From: Nitzschia sp. DOCU1
Lineage: Eukaryota; Bacillariophyta; Bacillariophyceae; Bacillariales; Bacillariaceae
DNA length: 64,000 nucleotides
Direction of reading: 5' to 3'
Assembly (NCBI GenBank): GCA_951394045.1
Contig: OX595987.1
Span: 682,001-746,000 of the forward strand
Under the pieces are notes generated by a model. That model had not been told where the DNA came from, did no database searches, and saw nothing but the letters and a program-made list of their open reading frames with translations. The position numbers and the translations under genes are program-made. Position 1 is the stretch's first letter. Each line of letters opens with the position of its first letter. This document shows, in pieces, positions 45,209 to 55,528 of the stretch.

Positions 45209-45743
45209 GGCCGTTTTGGATTCGTGGCGGTACAAGAATGGCTTTTCTCAAAGTGATTCGAGAGTAGGCAGCGAAGACTGTAGAAGATGTGACTTATGCA
45301 CTTTTGCAACTGGGTATCGTCGATTGTGTCATGGTCTTTCTGGAAGCCTGCTGAGACGAGAGGTAGATGGCGAGATCCTCCATCCCGCAGCCGAGTGCAG
45401 ATCGACGTCGGGCGCCGGTGAATGAGATCCAACCCGAATTGATTCATTCGAATGAGTGATCTTTGGCAAGCATGATCCTCTCTGCGCCGGATGGCGTACA
45501 GACATTTTGGCAATATGCCTCCAACGCGCAAGGCCATCCCCACAAGCAAGCCGGCCAACTCGCGCCAGCGCATTCGTCGTCCTTTTGCGCCACCTTGCCT
45601 TTTCTTTGGTGCTCAGGAAAGCCACTCGATGGATCGGAAGCATCGACGAAGTGTTTTGTTGCATAACGAGAATCTTCTCCTTTCCGATATCTTTCCAGCC
45701 GTCTTCGTAATAGCATTATTGTCTTTTGAGACCTCTTTCGACC
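45209..45743. other. Divergent intergenic region, 535 bp
   Basis: Between MED6 and GFM2 starts. Several frames are open on both strands (45444-45716 reverse; 45472-45666 and 45491-45874 forward), but none has a recognisable domain. Probably both promoters. Confidence 0.5.
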
Positions 45744-48608
45744 ATGTTCCGACTTGTACAGTCTACTTCTCTGTCAGCATGTCGGATATTCCGCCGCCCT
45801 GGTCGGATACGAGCATTGCCGTCTTCGTACCGAGAAATCCTTGCGCCGAGTCTTCTTTCTCGCAGGACAATTAACAGCGCATCTACGCAACAACAACAAC
45901 GATTCAAGTCGTCGTCGGCCGTTCAATTGGAAGAAATCGACGTCATCTCCCCAGCAGAGTTGCATCATCAGACATCCGCCTCCAGCAAGAAAAACCCCGC
46001 TCGAATGGCCGAAATTCAACGCTTGGCGCATTTACGCAACGTCGGCATTCTGGCACACGTGGACGCTGGCAAAACAACAGTGACTGAACGGATGCTGGCC
46101 TTGGCGGGTGTCGTTCGCAGTGCTGGCAGCGTGGACGATGGGAATACCGTCACAGACTACCTGCCCGCCGAACGAGAACGTGGTATCACTATTCAAAGTG
46201 CTGCCATTAGTTTTGACTGGGGCTGGCACAACACAATTCCGAACCATCATCAACAAGACGACGACTTTGAACAAAACGACTGCGTTCGTGTGCAACTTAT
46301 TGATACGCCTGGCCACATTGACTTTAGTGTGGAAGTGAATCGAAGTGTGGCCGTTTTGGACGGGGCAGTGTTAGTGGTGGATGCCGTCGCTGGGGTCCAA
46401 GCGCAGACGGAAACGGTATGGAGAGCCATGACGCGTCCGTCTTGGAACAATCACGCCTCACTGCAAGGTGACAATGACGAGGCACTACCACCACCTCCTG
46501 TACAGCAAGATCATGCGCATGAACCTCTACCGTGTCTGGCACTCATCAATAAAATGGATAAGGACGGGTCACATTTTGGAAAGGCTATTCAGTCGTTGCG
46601 AGATAAACTTCCAGGTGCCAATCCCATTGCTGTTCAAGTGCCTATATTTCGTGCGGGGATGGGTGGTGCGGGTGCTGCTAAACATTCAGCAGCAAGTATC
46701 ACATTAGGAGTCAACGACCCCCTTCCTTCCAATTTGGTGGCCGTGCCGCCCGAACAATTGCATTCCGTCAATGGAGAGTTTGTGGGTGTCGTCGATCTGA
46801 TTCACATGAGGGCAATCATTTGGCCCGACAATACTAGTGTGGCAGATGTCGAGAATTGCATCCCCAGTGTAGTCAATCTACTCACGCCAGAAAGTCACGA
46901 GCCGTTGCACCCTTCCTGTCAAGTCACACAAGTAGCGCTCAGGGCACGGACCAATTTTATTGAGGACTTGGCCAATATCGATCCTGCCATTGAAGAATAC
47001 TATCTCAACGATGAAGAAATAAGCAATGCGGAACTCCGACTAGCTCTGCGGAGAGCGACACTAGCTAATCGCGCGGTGCCCGTCATGGCGGGTGCAGCTC
47101 TCAAGGGGAAGGGCATTGAACCGCTGTTGGATGCCGTGGCGGATTTGTTACCAAGTCCATTGGATCGAATGCCTCCTGCACTGAATCGACTAGGAGGAGG
47201 AGACGACGATGCAACATCGTCGTCGTCATCATCGACAGTCCCCACTGAAAAGTCCGAGAAACGAATAACACTGGGGCATCCATTGCATCCATCTTTGTTG
47301 GCGCTTGCGTTCAAGGTTGTTCATATGAAGGGACGAGGAGGTAGTGGGGATGGGCGCGTCGTTTTCGCCCGAGTGTACTCTGGACAACTTAGAGAACGGG
47401 ACTCCATTCAAGTTATTTCACCACCCGCGCTTGGCGAGTCCCCTGAAAAGCCGCGTGAAGAGCGAGTCGGAGGGATGTTGGAGCTAGCTGGTGGTCGATT
47501 TGATAATGTCGAGGGGGGGCTGTGCAAGAGCGGAGAGGTGTGTGCTTTGGTGGGGCTAAAGACAGTCGTTACGGGAGATACTATCCTATTGGCTGGTGAT
47601 GCAATGTCGCATACTGCTGGTGGAAATAACAAGGCCAAAAAGTCAAAGCAAAATCAGGAAATGATTTGTTTGGCGGGTGTGGCCTCGCCCAAACCAGTCA
47701 TGACAGTTCGGTTAGAAGCCGAAACGTCCAGTGATCAACAACGACTGTCCGAAGCGCTACAGCTCATGTCCATTGAAGATCCTAGTCTCGTGGTGGAGGA
47801 GACAGAATCTAGTACGTTATTGTCTGGTTTGGGAGAACTTCATATCGAGGTCACCTTGGACCGCATCTTCCGCGAGCATGGCCTTCGCGTTATGGTAGGC
47901 CCACCTTCCGTCGCGTACCGAGAAACTATCAAGGATACCATTGAGACCCCTGGTGGACTATGGGAATACGATCGTACCATTGGTGGAACCAGGCTGCAAT
48001 CTGCGGTCCACCTCATCCTTTCACCGACTCAAGAAAAGAAGTCGTCTTGTGTCGTGCTCAGTGACCCTCAAGTGACAGTGGGGTACAAGGCACGTGAATT
48101 CTTGGGCCTGAACCTCGACTCGTCGGAGGAAGAATTGCTGAAGAAAAGTGATCTTGCCCGAGCACTGATTCGTGGCTGTCAGGGTGCATTGAAGCGAGGA
48201 CCGATCAAATCCGTTGCCATGGCTAATGTCACGTGTCATGTTGAAAATGTCGACGCCGAAGGTGGACTAGCCGCTTTGAAAGCATTACCAGGTGCGCTAC
48301 AGGCGGGTGCTGCCAATGCCGTGAGTGTCATGCTGAAGGAACACAAGGACAGCTGTACTGTCTTGGAACCTACCATGTCAGTCGAAATTACACTTCCTAA
48401 CGACTTAGTGGGTGGAGTGCTTGCCGACTTAAATGGGCGCCGTGGAACTGTCACCGATGTGATTGTGGGTGACAACGCCAAGTCCAAGTCGCTCATGCGA
48501 GGTGACGTTCCTTTGGTCGAGATTTTGGGTTATGCCAATAGCCTCCGAAGTCTAACAGGGGGCGAGGGCGCGTTCACGGCGGAATACAAAGGTCATTCTC
48601 CATGCTAG
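45744..48608 (+). CDS. GFM2: Mitochondrial elongation factor G2 (ribosome recycling GTPase)
   Basis: 954 aa, no intron, ATG in accATG context. The first 90 residues are Arg/Ser-rich and lack acids early on, fitting a mitochondrial presequence. The G domain has G1 AHVDAGKTT (104-112), the switch region DGNTVTDYLPAERERGITIQSAA, G3 DTPGHIDF, and G4 NKMD. The sequence VDDGNTVTDYLPAERERGITIQ sets it with EF-G2mt/GFM2 rather than the translocase GFM1. This GTPase splits ribosomes with the recycling factor at the end of mitochondrial translation. The remaining EF-G domains end in GYANSLRSLTGGEGAFTAEY. An insertion of about 30 residues (Gln/His/Pro-rich, about 240-270) interrupts the G domain before NKMD. 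Confidence 0.93.
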   Translation: MFRLVQSTSLSACRIFRRPGRIRALPSSYREILAPSLLSRRTINSASTQQQQRFKSSSAVQLEEIDVISPAELHHQTSASSKKNPARMAEIQRLAHLRNVGILAHVDAGKTTVTERMLALAGVVRSAGSVDDGNTVTDYLPAERERGITIQSAAISFDWGWHNTIPNHHQQDDDFEQNDCVRVQLIDTPGHIDFSVEVNRSVAVLDGAVLVVDAVAGVQAQTETVWRAMTRPSWNNHASLQGDNDEALPPPPVQQDHAHEPLPCLALINKMDKDGSHFGKAIQSLRDKLPGANPIAVQVPIFRAGMGGAGAAKHSAASITLGVNDPLPSNLVAVPPEQLHSVNGEFVGVVDLIHMRAIIWPDNTSVADVENCIPSVVNLLTPESHEPLHPSCQVTQVALRARTNFIEDLANIDPAIEEYYLNDEEISNAELRLALRRATLANRAVPVMAGAALKGKGIEPLLDAVADLLPSPLDRMPPALNRLGGGDDDATSSSSSSTVPTEKSEKRITLGHPLHPSLLALAFKVVHMKGRGGSGDGRVVFARVYSGQLRERDSIQVISPPALGESPEKPREERVGGMLELAGGRFDNVEGGLCKSGEVCALVGLKTVVTGDTILLAGDAMSHTAGGNNKAKKSKQNQEMICLAGVASPKPVMTVRLEAETSSDQQRLSEALQLMSIEDPSLVVEETESSTLLSGLGELHIEVTLDRIFREHGLRVMVGPPSVAYRETIKDTIETPGGLWEYDRTIGGTRLQSAVHLILSPTQEKKSSCVVLSDPQVTVGYKAREFLGLNLDSSEEELLKKSDLARALIRGCQGALKRGPIKSVAMANVTCHVENVDAEGGLAALKALPGALQAGAANAVSVMLKEHKDSCTVLEPTMSVEITLPNDLVGGVLADLNGRRGTVTDVIVGDNAKSKSLMRGDVPLVEILGYANSLRSLTGGEGAFTAEYKGHSPC

Positions 48609-48917
48609 TTCTGTTAAGCTTCTAGAGTGGATCGAGTAATCTACGGGCGTCTTTTCGTTCAGGCCAATTCGGCAAGACCTCTCTCTATCGTTCTCTCGTA
48701 AAAATTCTCGTGCGTAGACTCAATGGACTAAAGTTTGATTAAGATGACTTCAAATGACGAGAATTTCGGGGGCGCGGGGAGGAATCCATGCCGACGATGA
48801 CGATCTTCAACTTTGGATATTGCATGCCGACACCGCCCACAACCGATCAGCAGTTCTGTTGTAAGTTATACTATTTGTTCGCCTTTATAACTTTGATTGG
48901 CAGTGGTTTCTTGCAAA
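48609..48917. other. Intergenic, about 310 bp
   Basis: Contains a possible upstream exon (48788-48860) that could splice to 48904 through a 43-nt intron and extend the methyltransferase N-terminus; otherwise nothing. Confidence 0.45.
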
Positions 48918-50150
48918 ATGTTATTCATCGCACGAAAGCGGACGAGTTTTCTTTTGGCCTTGCCGTGCCTATTCTTAGCTTTCCGATCGTTTGGCTTCAC
49001 ACCAAGACCAAGCCCGCCGAAAACATTTCGCCTCGGGTCCACGTCGCAAACGGAAGCCACTTCTGCTACAAAAGCTCCCCCTCGGACAGGCTTCGCCCAG
49101 CAATTACTGGATTTCGCCTTGACGACGCCAGTTTGGAAGTATGTCCTTGTGCCACAGGCACGATCCACTATGGTCAAGACAGCAGAAGCTAACGGGATTC
49201 CTTGGAAGTCCGCCAAGCAATGGCTAAAGGAGAATGCCAATCTTCGCGATATTTCAGAATCAGAATATGAAATTCCTAGTTACTACCAACAAGCATTTCA
49301 TGCTTATGAAGAAGGAAATCTTTGCTGGGATGCTGCATTGGAAGTCGAAATCGCGAGTTGCTCAGTGGGGGCGAGAAATTTTCCGCAATATGGTTCCAAA
49401 GGTGAAGAGGCCTTTCGTGGAGCCTTTGAGAGTGCCCTTAATCAAGCTGGCGTTAAGGTTCCCGTTGGTGGCAGCATTGTTGACATGGGTTGTGGCACCG
49501 GTATGAGCACCCGACGCCTGGGTCGAAATTTCCCTCAGGCTAGCAGAATTTGGGGGGTTGACTTATCACCATATTTCATCGAAATCGGCCAGCAACTGCT
49601 CAAGCTACAGCCAAAAAGCTTTCATGACGGGGGGCCATGGGTATCCAGCATCGTTAGCGATGACCGAATAGAATACATGATCGGCGATGCCGCCGACACA
49701 AAATTGGAGTCCGCATCCTTTGATGTGGTCAATCTGCAGTTTGTCCTTCATGAATTACCTCCTGAAGTGGGGATAAGAATTGTAGACGAGGCTTTTCGTC
49801 TCTTGAAACCCAATGGTCAATTGTGGATCTGTGAAATGGACTTCGAGGCGCCCGCCTATGCCGCTCAACGTGCAAATGCTGTGCTATTTTCATTAATTCG
49901 CTCGACAGAGCCTTATCTGGATGTGTATGCCGAAAGCATATCAGGTCTCTTCAAGTATATTCAAAGCCAATTCTCTAACACAGTTGTTGTTCCGGCTACT
50001 GGGCGTCATTACGCCCTGGTAGCTACAAAAGCAGGATCTGGGCAACCTTCCAAAGGTACCATGGTGGACCTTCGATTTGACGAAAGTGGTAACTATCACG
50101 TCGAAGATACCCATCTAAAGGTTTGGGAGAGCAAACAAGAGTCCTCTTAG
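48918..50150 (+). CDS. SAM-dependent methyltransferase with plastid- or secretory-type leader
   Basis: 410 aa from ATG at 48918. The leader (RTSFLLALPCLFLAFRSFGFTP) is a signal peptide ending in a Phe-containing site, loosely like the ASAFAP plastid signal of diatoms. The class I methyltransferase core is clear: SIVDMGCGTGMSTRRLGRNF (motif I), WGVDLSPYFIEIGQQ, then YMIGDAADTKLESASFDVVNLQFVLHELPPE and FRLLKPNGQLWICEMD. Substrate unknown. A possible upstream exon is described for the region to the left. Confidence 0.85.
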   Translation: MLFIARKRTSFLLALPCLFLAFRSFGFTPRPSPPKTFRLGSTSQTEATSATKAPPRTGFAQQLLDFALTTPVWKYVLVPQARSTMVKTAEANGIPWKSAKQWLKENANLRDISESEYEIPSYYQQAFHAYEEGNLCWDAALEVEIASCSVGARNFPQYGSKGEEAFRGAFESALNQAGVKVPVGGSIVDMGCGTGMSTRRLGRNFPQASRIWGVDLSPYFIEIGQQLLKLQPKSFHDGGPWVSSIVSDDRIEYMIGDAADTKLESASFDVVNLQFVLHELPPEVGIRIVDEAFRLLKPNGQLWICEMDFEAPAYAAQRANAVLFSLIRSTEPYLDVYAESISGLFKYIQSQFSNTVVVPATGRHYALVATKAGSGQPSKGTMVDLRFDESGNYHVEDTHLKVWESKQESS

Positions 50151-50553
50151 TAGAGGCTGCTCTACGACTAGCAGGCCGTTGCAGGCATTCTCCGCTAATG
50201 CGTTTGGACTAAACTACTGCTGGCGCAGCACGTAGACTATGGTAGTTGCCGACGGTTGAGTTTTCTCGGGGAACTTGTCAATTCATCAAGGTAGTCAGAT
50301 TGAGTAATAAGATACATATTTTCCCGACTTCTGATCCGATTTTCCGCCAATCACAACGCCCAAAGATCGGATTGGATTCCAGATGGCCAACAACACCGAC
50401 TTTCATCTTCTTTTTGTTCTTCGCAAAGGAATGCCCCCATAGTATCTTCCACCTCTTGTCTTCTCCCAATCGGGTCATGCAATCCCCCTGCAGAATAAAA
50501 TGCTTTGAAGGCATCTCCACTGTTTTTGTTAGTCTATTCCCAGCTGACAGGTG
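50151..50553. other. Intergenic, 400 bp
   Basis: 3' flank of the methyltransferase and upstream region of the tandem thioredoxin gene; TAGTAGAGG...CTCTACGACTAG words just after the stop. Confidence 0.55.
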
Positions 50554-51717
50554 ATGAGAACTATCGAGGTTGTGTTACTTCTTTGCATTCCTTCGTTCCA
50601 CCGGGTGGAATCCTTCCTTTATCATCCATCAGGGTGGTCATGGGGCAGCGGTGAAAAAGTACTGGCCCCATCGGCTGCTTCAACGCTTGGCACTCGCCAG
50701 TTGTCCCACCGTCATTTTCCTCTGAATGCGATTCGAGCAGAAGGTTCCATTGAGAGTGAGGTGCCGAAACGTCGATCACTTCAATCCCCCGTCGAGACAT
50801 TCACCACCCTGATCGAATGCCTCGATGCGATGGACAACAGCATCTCTGGCAAGGGCGCTGATAGCGGCCCAGAGCTTACTGTGGTGTTGTTTTTTGCGCA
50901 TTACTGCAAATTGTGCCATGCAGCAAACATCCCTTACAAGAAGATGGCGTATCAGGCAGATCCTAATCAAATTCGCTTTACCCGACTAGAGACGTCGGTC
51001 ATGACAGTAGCACAATTTCGGTCGCTCGGCATATCTCGAGTTCCTTTTGTCCAGATTTATCGTCATGGTGTCTGCGTCGCATCCTTCAGTACAAAGTGGC
51101 AACTTGAGAGCAAATTGAAGGAAACTTTGAAGGACTGCCAGAGTCGTTCGATTTCTGGTTGGATGAACTTTATGCGGCGATTCGAAAACGAAATCCAGGA
51201 TAATAAAATGGTTCGCAATCAACTTCGTCAAGAAGCGCTTCTTCCCGGATCGGCTGATTCGGCGGCACTGGGAGGTATCCAAACTTTGGCCTCAGAATCT
51301 CAACTTTTGAATGCCATTGACAAATCGAACGAATACACGACTGTTATAATGTTTCATTCGCATTTTGAACCAGCATGTTTACGGGCTCAACACCAATACC
51401 GTCGAATTGCCGATAGTCCAGTTGCAGAGGGGCTCGGGCTCAAGAGAATCGAATCCTCTCATTTGTCAGACTCCGTCTTGCAATCGTTGGGAATCGAGCG
51501 ATATCCTCATATTCAAATTTACGAGGACAAGAAATGTGTTGCGTCCTTCTCTGTCCCCCAAACTTACGTCTTTCGATCACTTGTTACCAATAGTCTCGAG
51601 GAAGTGAAGCAACGCCAGCCTCAAGATTGGGAAGTATTTTACCAACAATTCGAGAGTGAAATTCGAAAGAACAAGGATGCACTCGATACTATTCGAAGAG
51701 AACAGCTAAGTCCGTAG
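50554..51717 (+). CDS. Protein with two thioredoxin-fold domains and a leader peptide
   Basis: 387 aa, one exon. A signal-peptide-like start (EVVLLLCIPSFHRVESF) is followed by two similar domains, each with a thioredoxin-type strand-helix pattern and a PF/PH-x-QIY strand (VPFVQIYRHG and YPHIQIYEDK, with the cis-proline position). The first has a redox-type CKLC motif in FAHYCKLCHAA. The second has HFEPACLRA, so only one of the two cysteines remains. Each domain is followed by a (Q/E)FE-containing helix (MRRFENEIQDNK; YQQFESEIRKNK), supporting an internal duplication. The leader, with Phe after Ser, might lead to the plastid; this is uncertain. Confidence 0.78.
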   Translation: MRTIEVVLLLCIPSFHRVESFLYHPSGWSWGSGEKVLAPSAASTLGTRQLSHRHFPLNAIRAEGSIESEVPKRRSLQSPVETFTTLIECLDAMDNSISGKGADSGPELTVVLFFAHYCKLCHAANIPYKKMAYQADPNQIRFTRLETSVMTVAQFRSLGISRVPFVQIYRHGVCVASFSTKWQLESKLKETLKDCQSRSISGWMNFMRRFENEIQDNKMVRNQLRQEALLPGSADSAALGGIQTLASESQLLNAIDKSNEYTTVIMFHSHFEPACLRAQHQYRRIADSPVAEGLGLKRIESSHLSDSVLQSLGIERYPHIQIYEDKKCVASFSVPQTYVFRSLVTNSLEEVKQRQPQDWEVFYQQFESEIRKNKDALDTIRREQLSP

Positions 51718-51803
51718 CAAGCAACTCCTACTATTAGATCGCGTACTATATAGCTCGACTAGCCAAGTACGGTGAGCGACACAGCATTGCTTCCCCGCCT
51801 ATC

Positions 51804-54758
51804 CTATTCGCCTCCACCTCGGGAAGCAATGGCTGCAAGAAAGCCGCCGCCATCACCGCCGCGTCCTTGAAGCGCCGAGAGCTGGTCCCCTCGGCCCGCT
51901 CCCCCGCCACCGCGACCTTTCAATGCCGACAGTAAGTCGCCTCGTCCTCCTCCTCGCCCTGGAAGCCCTGACGGTGGCCCACCCGGTGGAGCATCATTCT
52001 TTGATTCTTTCGACTTTTGTTCACGTTCCAACGCTTTCCTCACACTAATCTCGATCTCCTTGCTGGATTTGAGCTCTCGGGATCTAGGGGGTCGTTGTTG
52101 GCCCAAAGATTCTATTGTACTGCGGTTTCGTTCTTGCAGTTCATCAAGGAGATTCCTCAACTGCTCGATCGTAACCTTCATTCGCCCGTCGCGCACTTTA
52201 ATCTCTGCCATACGCTCCTGAATCCCCTTGAAAAATTCAAAGGCAGTTTCGATCACTTCTTCACACAGTGCAACTTCGACCATGCTTCGGATATCGGGTT
52301 GGTCAGCATTGGCGTCGCGTTTGCCTGTAAGTTGCATACCGGAGCGTTCAGCAAACTGCAGAATCGACAACTTCAATTCATTCAAAGCATCATGAAACGC
52401 CGTCACTTCTTTCTTCCTGACTTCGTCTGTGAGTCCATCTTGATTGGAAAGACGCGCCTTGATCCACTTCTCCTGAGAATTCTCCATGCTGTCCATGGCT
52501 TCGTCCATTGCTTCGCAACTTCCATTAGCTAAGGAAACTTGTAGAATCTTGCCCTTGTAATGCTCCTTGAGCAAGATGCTACGTTCTTCTGACTTCTTCT
52601 GTTTCAATGCGTCTTGAGCTTCTCGCTTGGCTTTCGAAACATTGTCCACTTCCGATTTCTTGACGTCGGATTTGAAATACACGGGCCCTTCTGGGTAGCC
52701 ATAGTCGCCGTCATAGTCAATCGTCTTGTCTGCTCGGAGCGGGCATTGCTTTCCGAGAAGAGGGCATCCTTCACCGGGGTTGTCATGCGTCGCATACGGG
52801 TGATTTCCAGGAGACCCGTACTGATCTACATGCCGTTGCCATGAGTCAACATTCTCCTTGAAGTTCGACTTCATCATGTTGAACCACGTCCACTTGCGTT
52901 CCGTCATTTTATCTCCTTGCATTGCTTGCCAGCGAGGACCGACGTGTCTCAAGTGATGATACATAGCTCTTCGTTCGGTGAGCGTCAAACCAGTTACTCG
53001 CATATTCTCCAACGTCGCGGCATGCATGGGAACAATATCCTCTGGGTCAATACGCAGCAACTGTAGTACGTTGGTGCGTTTGAATTTCTTGGCTATATTC
53101 TGAGGGAGATATTTGCCGTTGGGGGTCGGTTCTGACGCCAACGTAGCCTCGCTTCGATTTCGGACATCCACTGCCATGTGGCGGCGAAGCTTCTTGAGAG
53201 CTTCTACATTTACTGGTGTGACTGCTTCTTCCCATTGACGCTCCATTTCCTCCTGCTCCGCAATCCACTCGTCGGTGAGCATCAAAGCAGCCGTGTACTT
53301 TTCCATTTCTCTCTCCAACAAAAAATATTCTTCTTGAAGATCCTTATTGTCCACATCGCTTCCACCGATTTCGCCCATCCGCCGAGCGATATTCTCCACC
53401 TTTTCCTTGGCTAGTTCGTATGGAATGTCTTCAGCAATGACAACGCCCGCTTGTGCCAACTGCTTTTCCAGCTTTCGTTGTCGTCGCTCAGCTTCTTCCA
53501 ATTCTTGGAGCAATTTTTGAATTTCTGCACTATTACCGCCTTTTTCTCTGGTGGATTCTCTGACTCGCTGGATGGACATTTGGCGGAGCGATCTGCTTAA
53601 AGAAGGTGCAACTTTTGTTCGAGATGTCGCAGAGCTTCGAGATTCTCGTTTGCTCACGCCGGGTTGGCTTGCACCAGGATCTCCGGCGTCGTCAGAAGTC
53701 TCATCTGACCGGGCTGGTGGTTTCAGTGCAGGCGATGGAGGGCCTTGTTCGTTCACAGCGACGAGTTGCGTGGGAGCAAGGCTCTTACTCAAATTGTTGA
53801 AGTTTCCTCTGAACGGTATGCTTGTGTTGCGGATCGGAAATACCGACATTGACAGCGGTGACAAGTGCCTTTCGCCCTTCAAACCGCGACCACCTACAAA
53901 ACTTGACTGAAGACTCATCTTCTGCATCGCTTTGATGCTATCGAGTTGGCTCTGTAGCGAATTGACTTTCACTTGGAAGAGCTTGTATCCTTCGAAAAAG
54001 GCAGCGATTTCTTTTTCGTTCAAAACGGGATCATCCAACATTTCATCTCTAATTTTGGTCAATTCCTTCTTGCCTTCTAAATAGTCCTCGTCTTCATTTT
54101 CGTTATCCATATCGATCATTTCTTCTGGATTCGGCAAATTATCATCAACCGCGCAAATCATTTGACGGTACGGTTTGAACGCTTTCCGGACTAGCTGTTG
54201 ACTCCACTGAAGTCGCGTCCGAAGCATGGTCTGATCCACAACCAAGAGTTCTTTCTTGGAAATGAATCCTTTATCGAATCCCAAGTCAGCACGCGAAGGA
54301 ATCTGAATCTCATTGTCGGCTGCATCCTCGTCATCGTCAACGCTATCGGCCAGATTGTCATCTCCAGCAGGGGCGCCTCCGCCAACCTGATCAACGACAA
54401 ACAAAGTCTGATTCCAGCCGACATTCTTGGGTGCCTTGGGACGACTACCACTAGTCGGACTGATAGTGGGAGATACCGCTTTTTTGTTTCGAACCGGTGA
54501 TATTTCTGCTTGTGATGGCGGCTTGGATTGACGACGGGACGAAGCGGCGTGATTCGCCGAGTCCGCATTTAGATTTGCAAGTGGAAGATCGCCGGTTTCA
54601 TCTCTCACCACAAACGAAGGAGGCGCCCATGTTGTCCGCTTGCCTTTGACGTCCCGCATCGGGCTCATGTTAGCGCCAGCACCGGTGGAACCGCGCTTTG
54701 CTTTGGGAGAAGCAGGGCCATCGGCAGCAGCGAACGATGGCGGTGGCTTCCAACTCAT
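51804..54758 (-). CDS. Long coiled-coil protein with WPPSF and WH2-like C-terminal repeats
   Basis: 984 aa from ATG at 54758; a frame to 54785 lacks ATG. The N-terminus has two related segments, SWKPPPSFAAADG and TWAPPSFVVRDETGD. The middle holds several charged coiled coils (for example RRQRKLEKQLAQAGV and EQEEMERQWEEAV) and a Cys/Gly patch GEGCPLLGKQCPLRAD. The C-terminus has a Gly-rich tail with three similar units, GRGDLLSALKGRGG, GRGDQLSALQGRGG and GGFLAAIASRGG, that resemble the first half of WH2 actin-binding motifs but lack the usual LKK part. An actin or cytoskeletal link is only a suggestion. Confidence 0.75.
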   Translation of the reverse strand: MSWKPPPSFAAADGPASPKAKRGSTGAGANMSPMRDVKGKRTTWAPPSFVVRDETGDLPLANLNADSANHAASSRRQSKPPSQAEISPVRNKKAVSPTISPTSGSRPKAPKNVGWNQTLFVVDQVGGGAPAGDDNLADSVDDDEDAADNEIQIPSRADLGFDKGFISKKELLVVDQTMLRTRLQWSQQLVRKAFKPYRQMICAVDDNLPNPEEMIDMDNENEDEDYLEGKKELTKIRDEMLDDPVLNEKEIAAFFEGYKLFQVKVNSLQSQLDSIKAMQKMSLQSSFVGGRGLKGERHLSPLSMSVFPIRNTSIPFRGNFNNLSKSLAPTQLVAVNEQGPPSPALKPPARSDETSDDAGDPGASQPGVSKRESRSSATSRTKVAPSLSRSLRQMSIQRVRESTREKGGNSAEIQKLLQELEEAERRQRKLEKQLAQAGVVIAEDIPYELAKEKVENIARRMGEIGGSDVDNKDLQEEYFLLEREMEKYTAALMLTDEWIAEQEEMERQWEEAVTPVNVEALKKLRRHMAVDVRNRSEATLASEPTPNGKYLPQNIAKKFKRTNVLQLLRIDPEDIVPMHAATLENMRVTGLTLTERRAMYHHLRHVGPRWQAMQGDKMTERKWTWFNMMKSNFKENVDSWQRHVDQYGSPGNHPYATHDNPGEGCPLLGKQCPLRADKTIDYDGDYGYPEGPVYFKSDVKKSEVDNVSKAKREAQDALKQKKSEERSILLKEHYKGKILQVSLANGSCEAMDEAMDSMENSQEKWIKARLSNQDGLTDEVRKKEVTAFHDALNELKLSILQFAERSGMQLTGKRDANADQPDIRSMVEVALCEEVIETAFEFFKGIQERMAEIKVRDGRMKVTIEQLRNLLDELQERNRSTIESLGQQRPPRSRELKSSKEIEISVRKALEREQKSKESKNDAPPGGPPSGLPGRGGGRGDLLSALKGRGGGGAGRGDQLSALQGRGGDGGGFLAAIASRGGGE

Positions 54759-55528
54759 CTTTCCGATCGGCTCAGCTAAGGTCAAATGCTCTCAACTCCA
54801 GGGACCTCAGGTCCTGCAATTGTGTGTAATATGAAAGAGAGGTGACTATCGTCTCAAGAATCGTACTTCGGGGGTGTCCTGCCCAACAGACAGAAACAGA
54901 TGACGGAACGGATATCAAAGATCGCACCGACGCAGTCACGCTTGTACCATCAGCTACGCGAACTTTAGCCTGACGTGTGTCGTGTGCGCTGAGTTCGACC
55001 AGAATGGCCGCGGGGGTGATCGCGTTCACAGGGAAGGTAGGTATGTTTGTTGGTGGTATGTATACCTGGTACATTCATACGGGTCCTTATTTAACAACCA
55101 TGTTGCACACAAAAACTCAAATCTCGCGCGAAGATTATGCATTGCCCGGCCGGCGCGGATTGGCAGCAGTCTTGTAAGGTCGGATGGTGGCGCCGAAAAT
55201 CGAAAAGAGGGTTCGTTGACCATTTGGCATTGCAGGCGCAAATGATCGGCATGATGGGATCTTGTCTATCTCAGAGAAAACGAGCCCGAAAACAAATGCC
55301 CAAAGACGTCAAGGTTCATTCCTTGTTATTGCTACTAGTAGGAAAGTGCCCTTGCTGCTTGAAACACAACCATTTGAATCTCTGTAGTATTCCTTGCAAG
55401 GTACACATCGACACGAACTGAGCCAGAGAGATACCAGCTACCTGCTTGAACAAAGGACTTCTTAATCTTTCAGCATCCTTTAAGGAACTGCTCTCTCTCA
55501 TCGGAAACGTTACTTAACTTCGACAGAA
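54759..55528. other. Intergenic, 770 bp, with a possible small ORF
   Basis: Divergent region between the coiled-coil gene and the beta-propeller gene; holds the 57-codon frame at 55004-55177 and CTACTAGTAGG near 55334. Confidence 0.5.
55004..55177 (+). CDS. Possible small single-pass membrane protein
   Basis: 57 codons starting MAAGVIAFTGKVGMFVGG with one hydrophobic stretch and a polar C-terminus, a pattern shared by short mitochondrial membrane proteins. A GTAAGG-type donor before the stop could change the last residues. No homologue is known to me. Confidence 0.35.
   Translation: MAAGVIAFTGKVGMFVGGMYTWYIHTGPYLTTMLHTKTQISREDYALPGRRGLAAVL

Noticed and set aside
45444..45874. Several overlapping open frames on both strands
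   Set aside because: None has a domain, and they occupy the divergent promoter of MED6 and GFM2.
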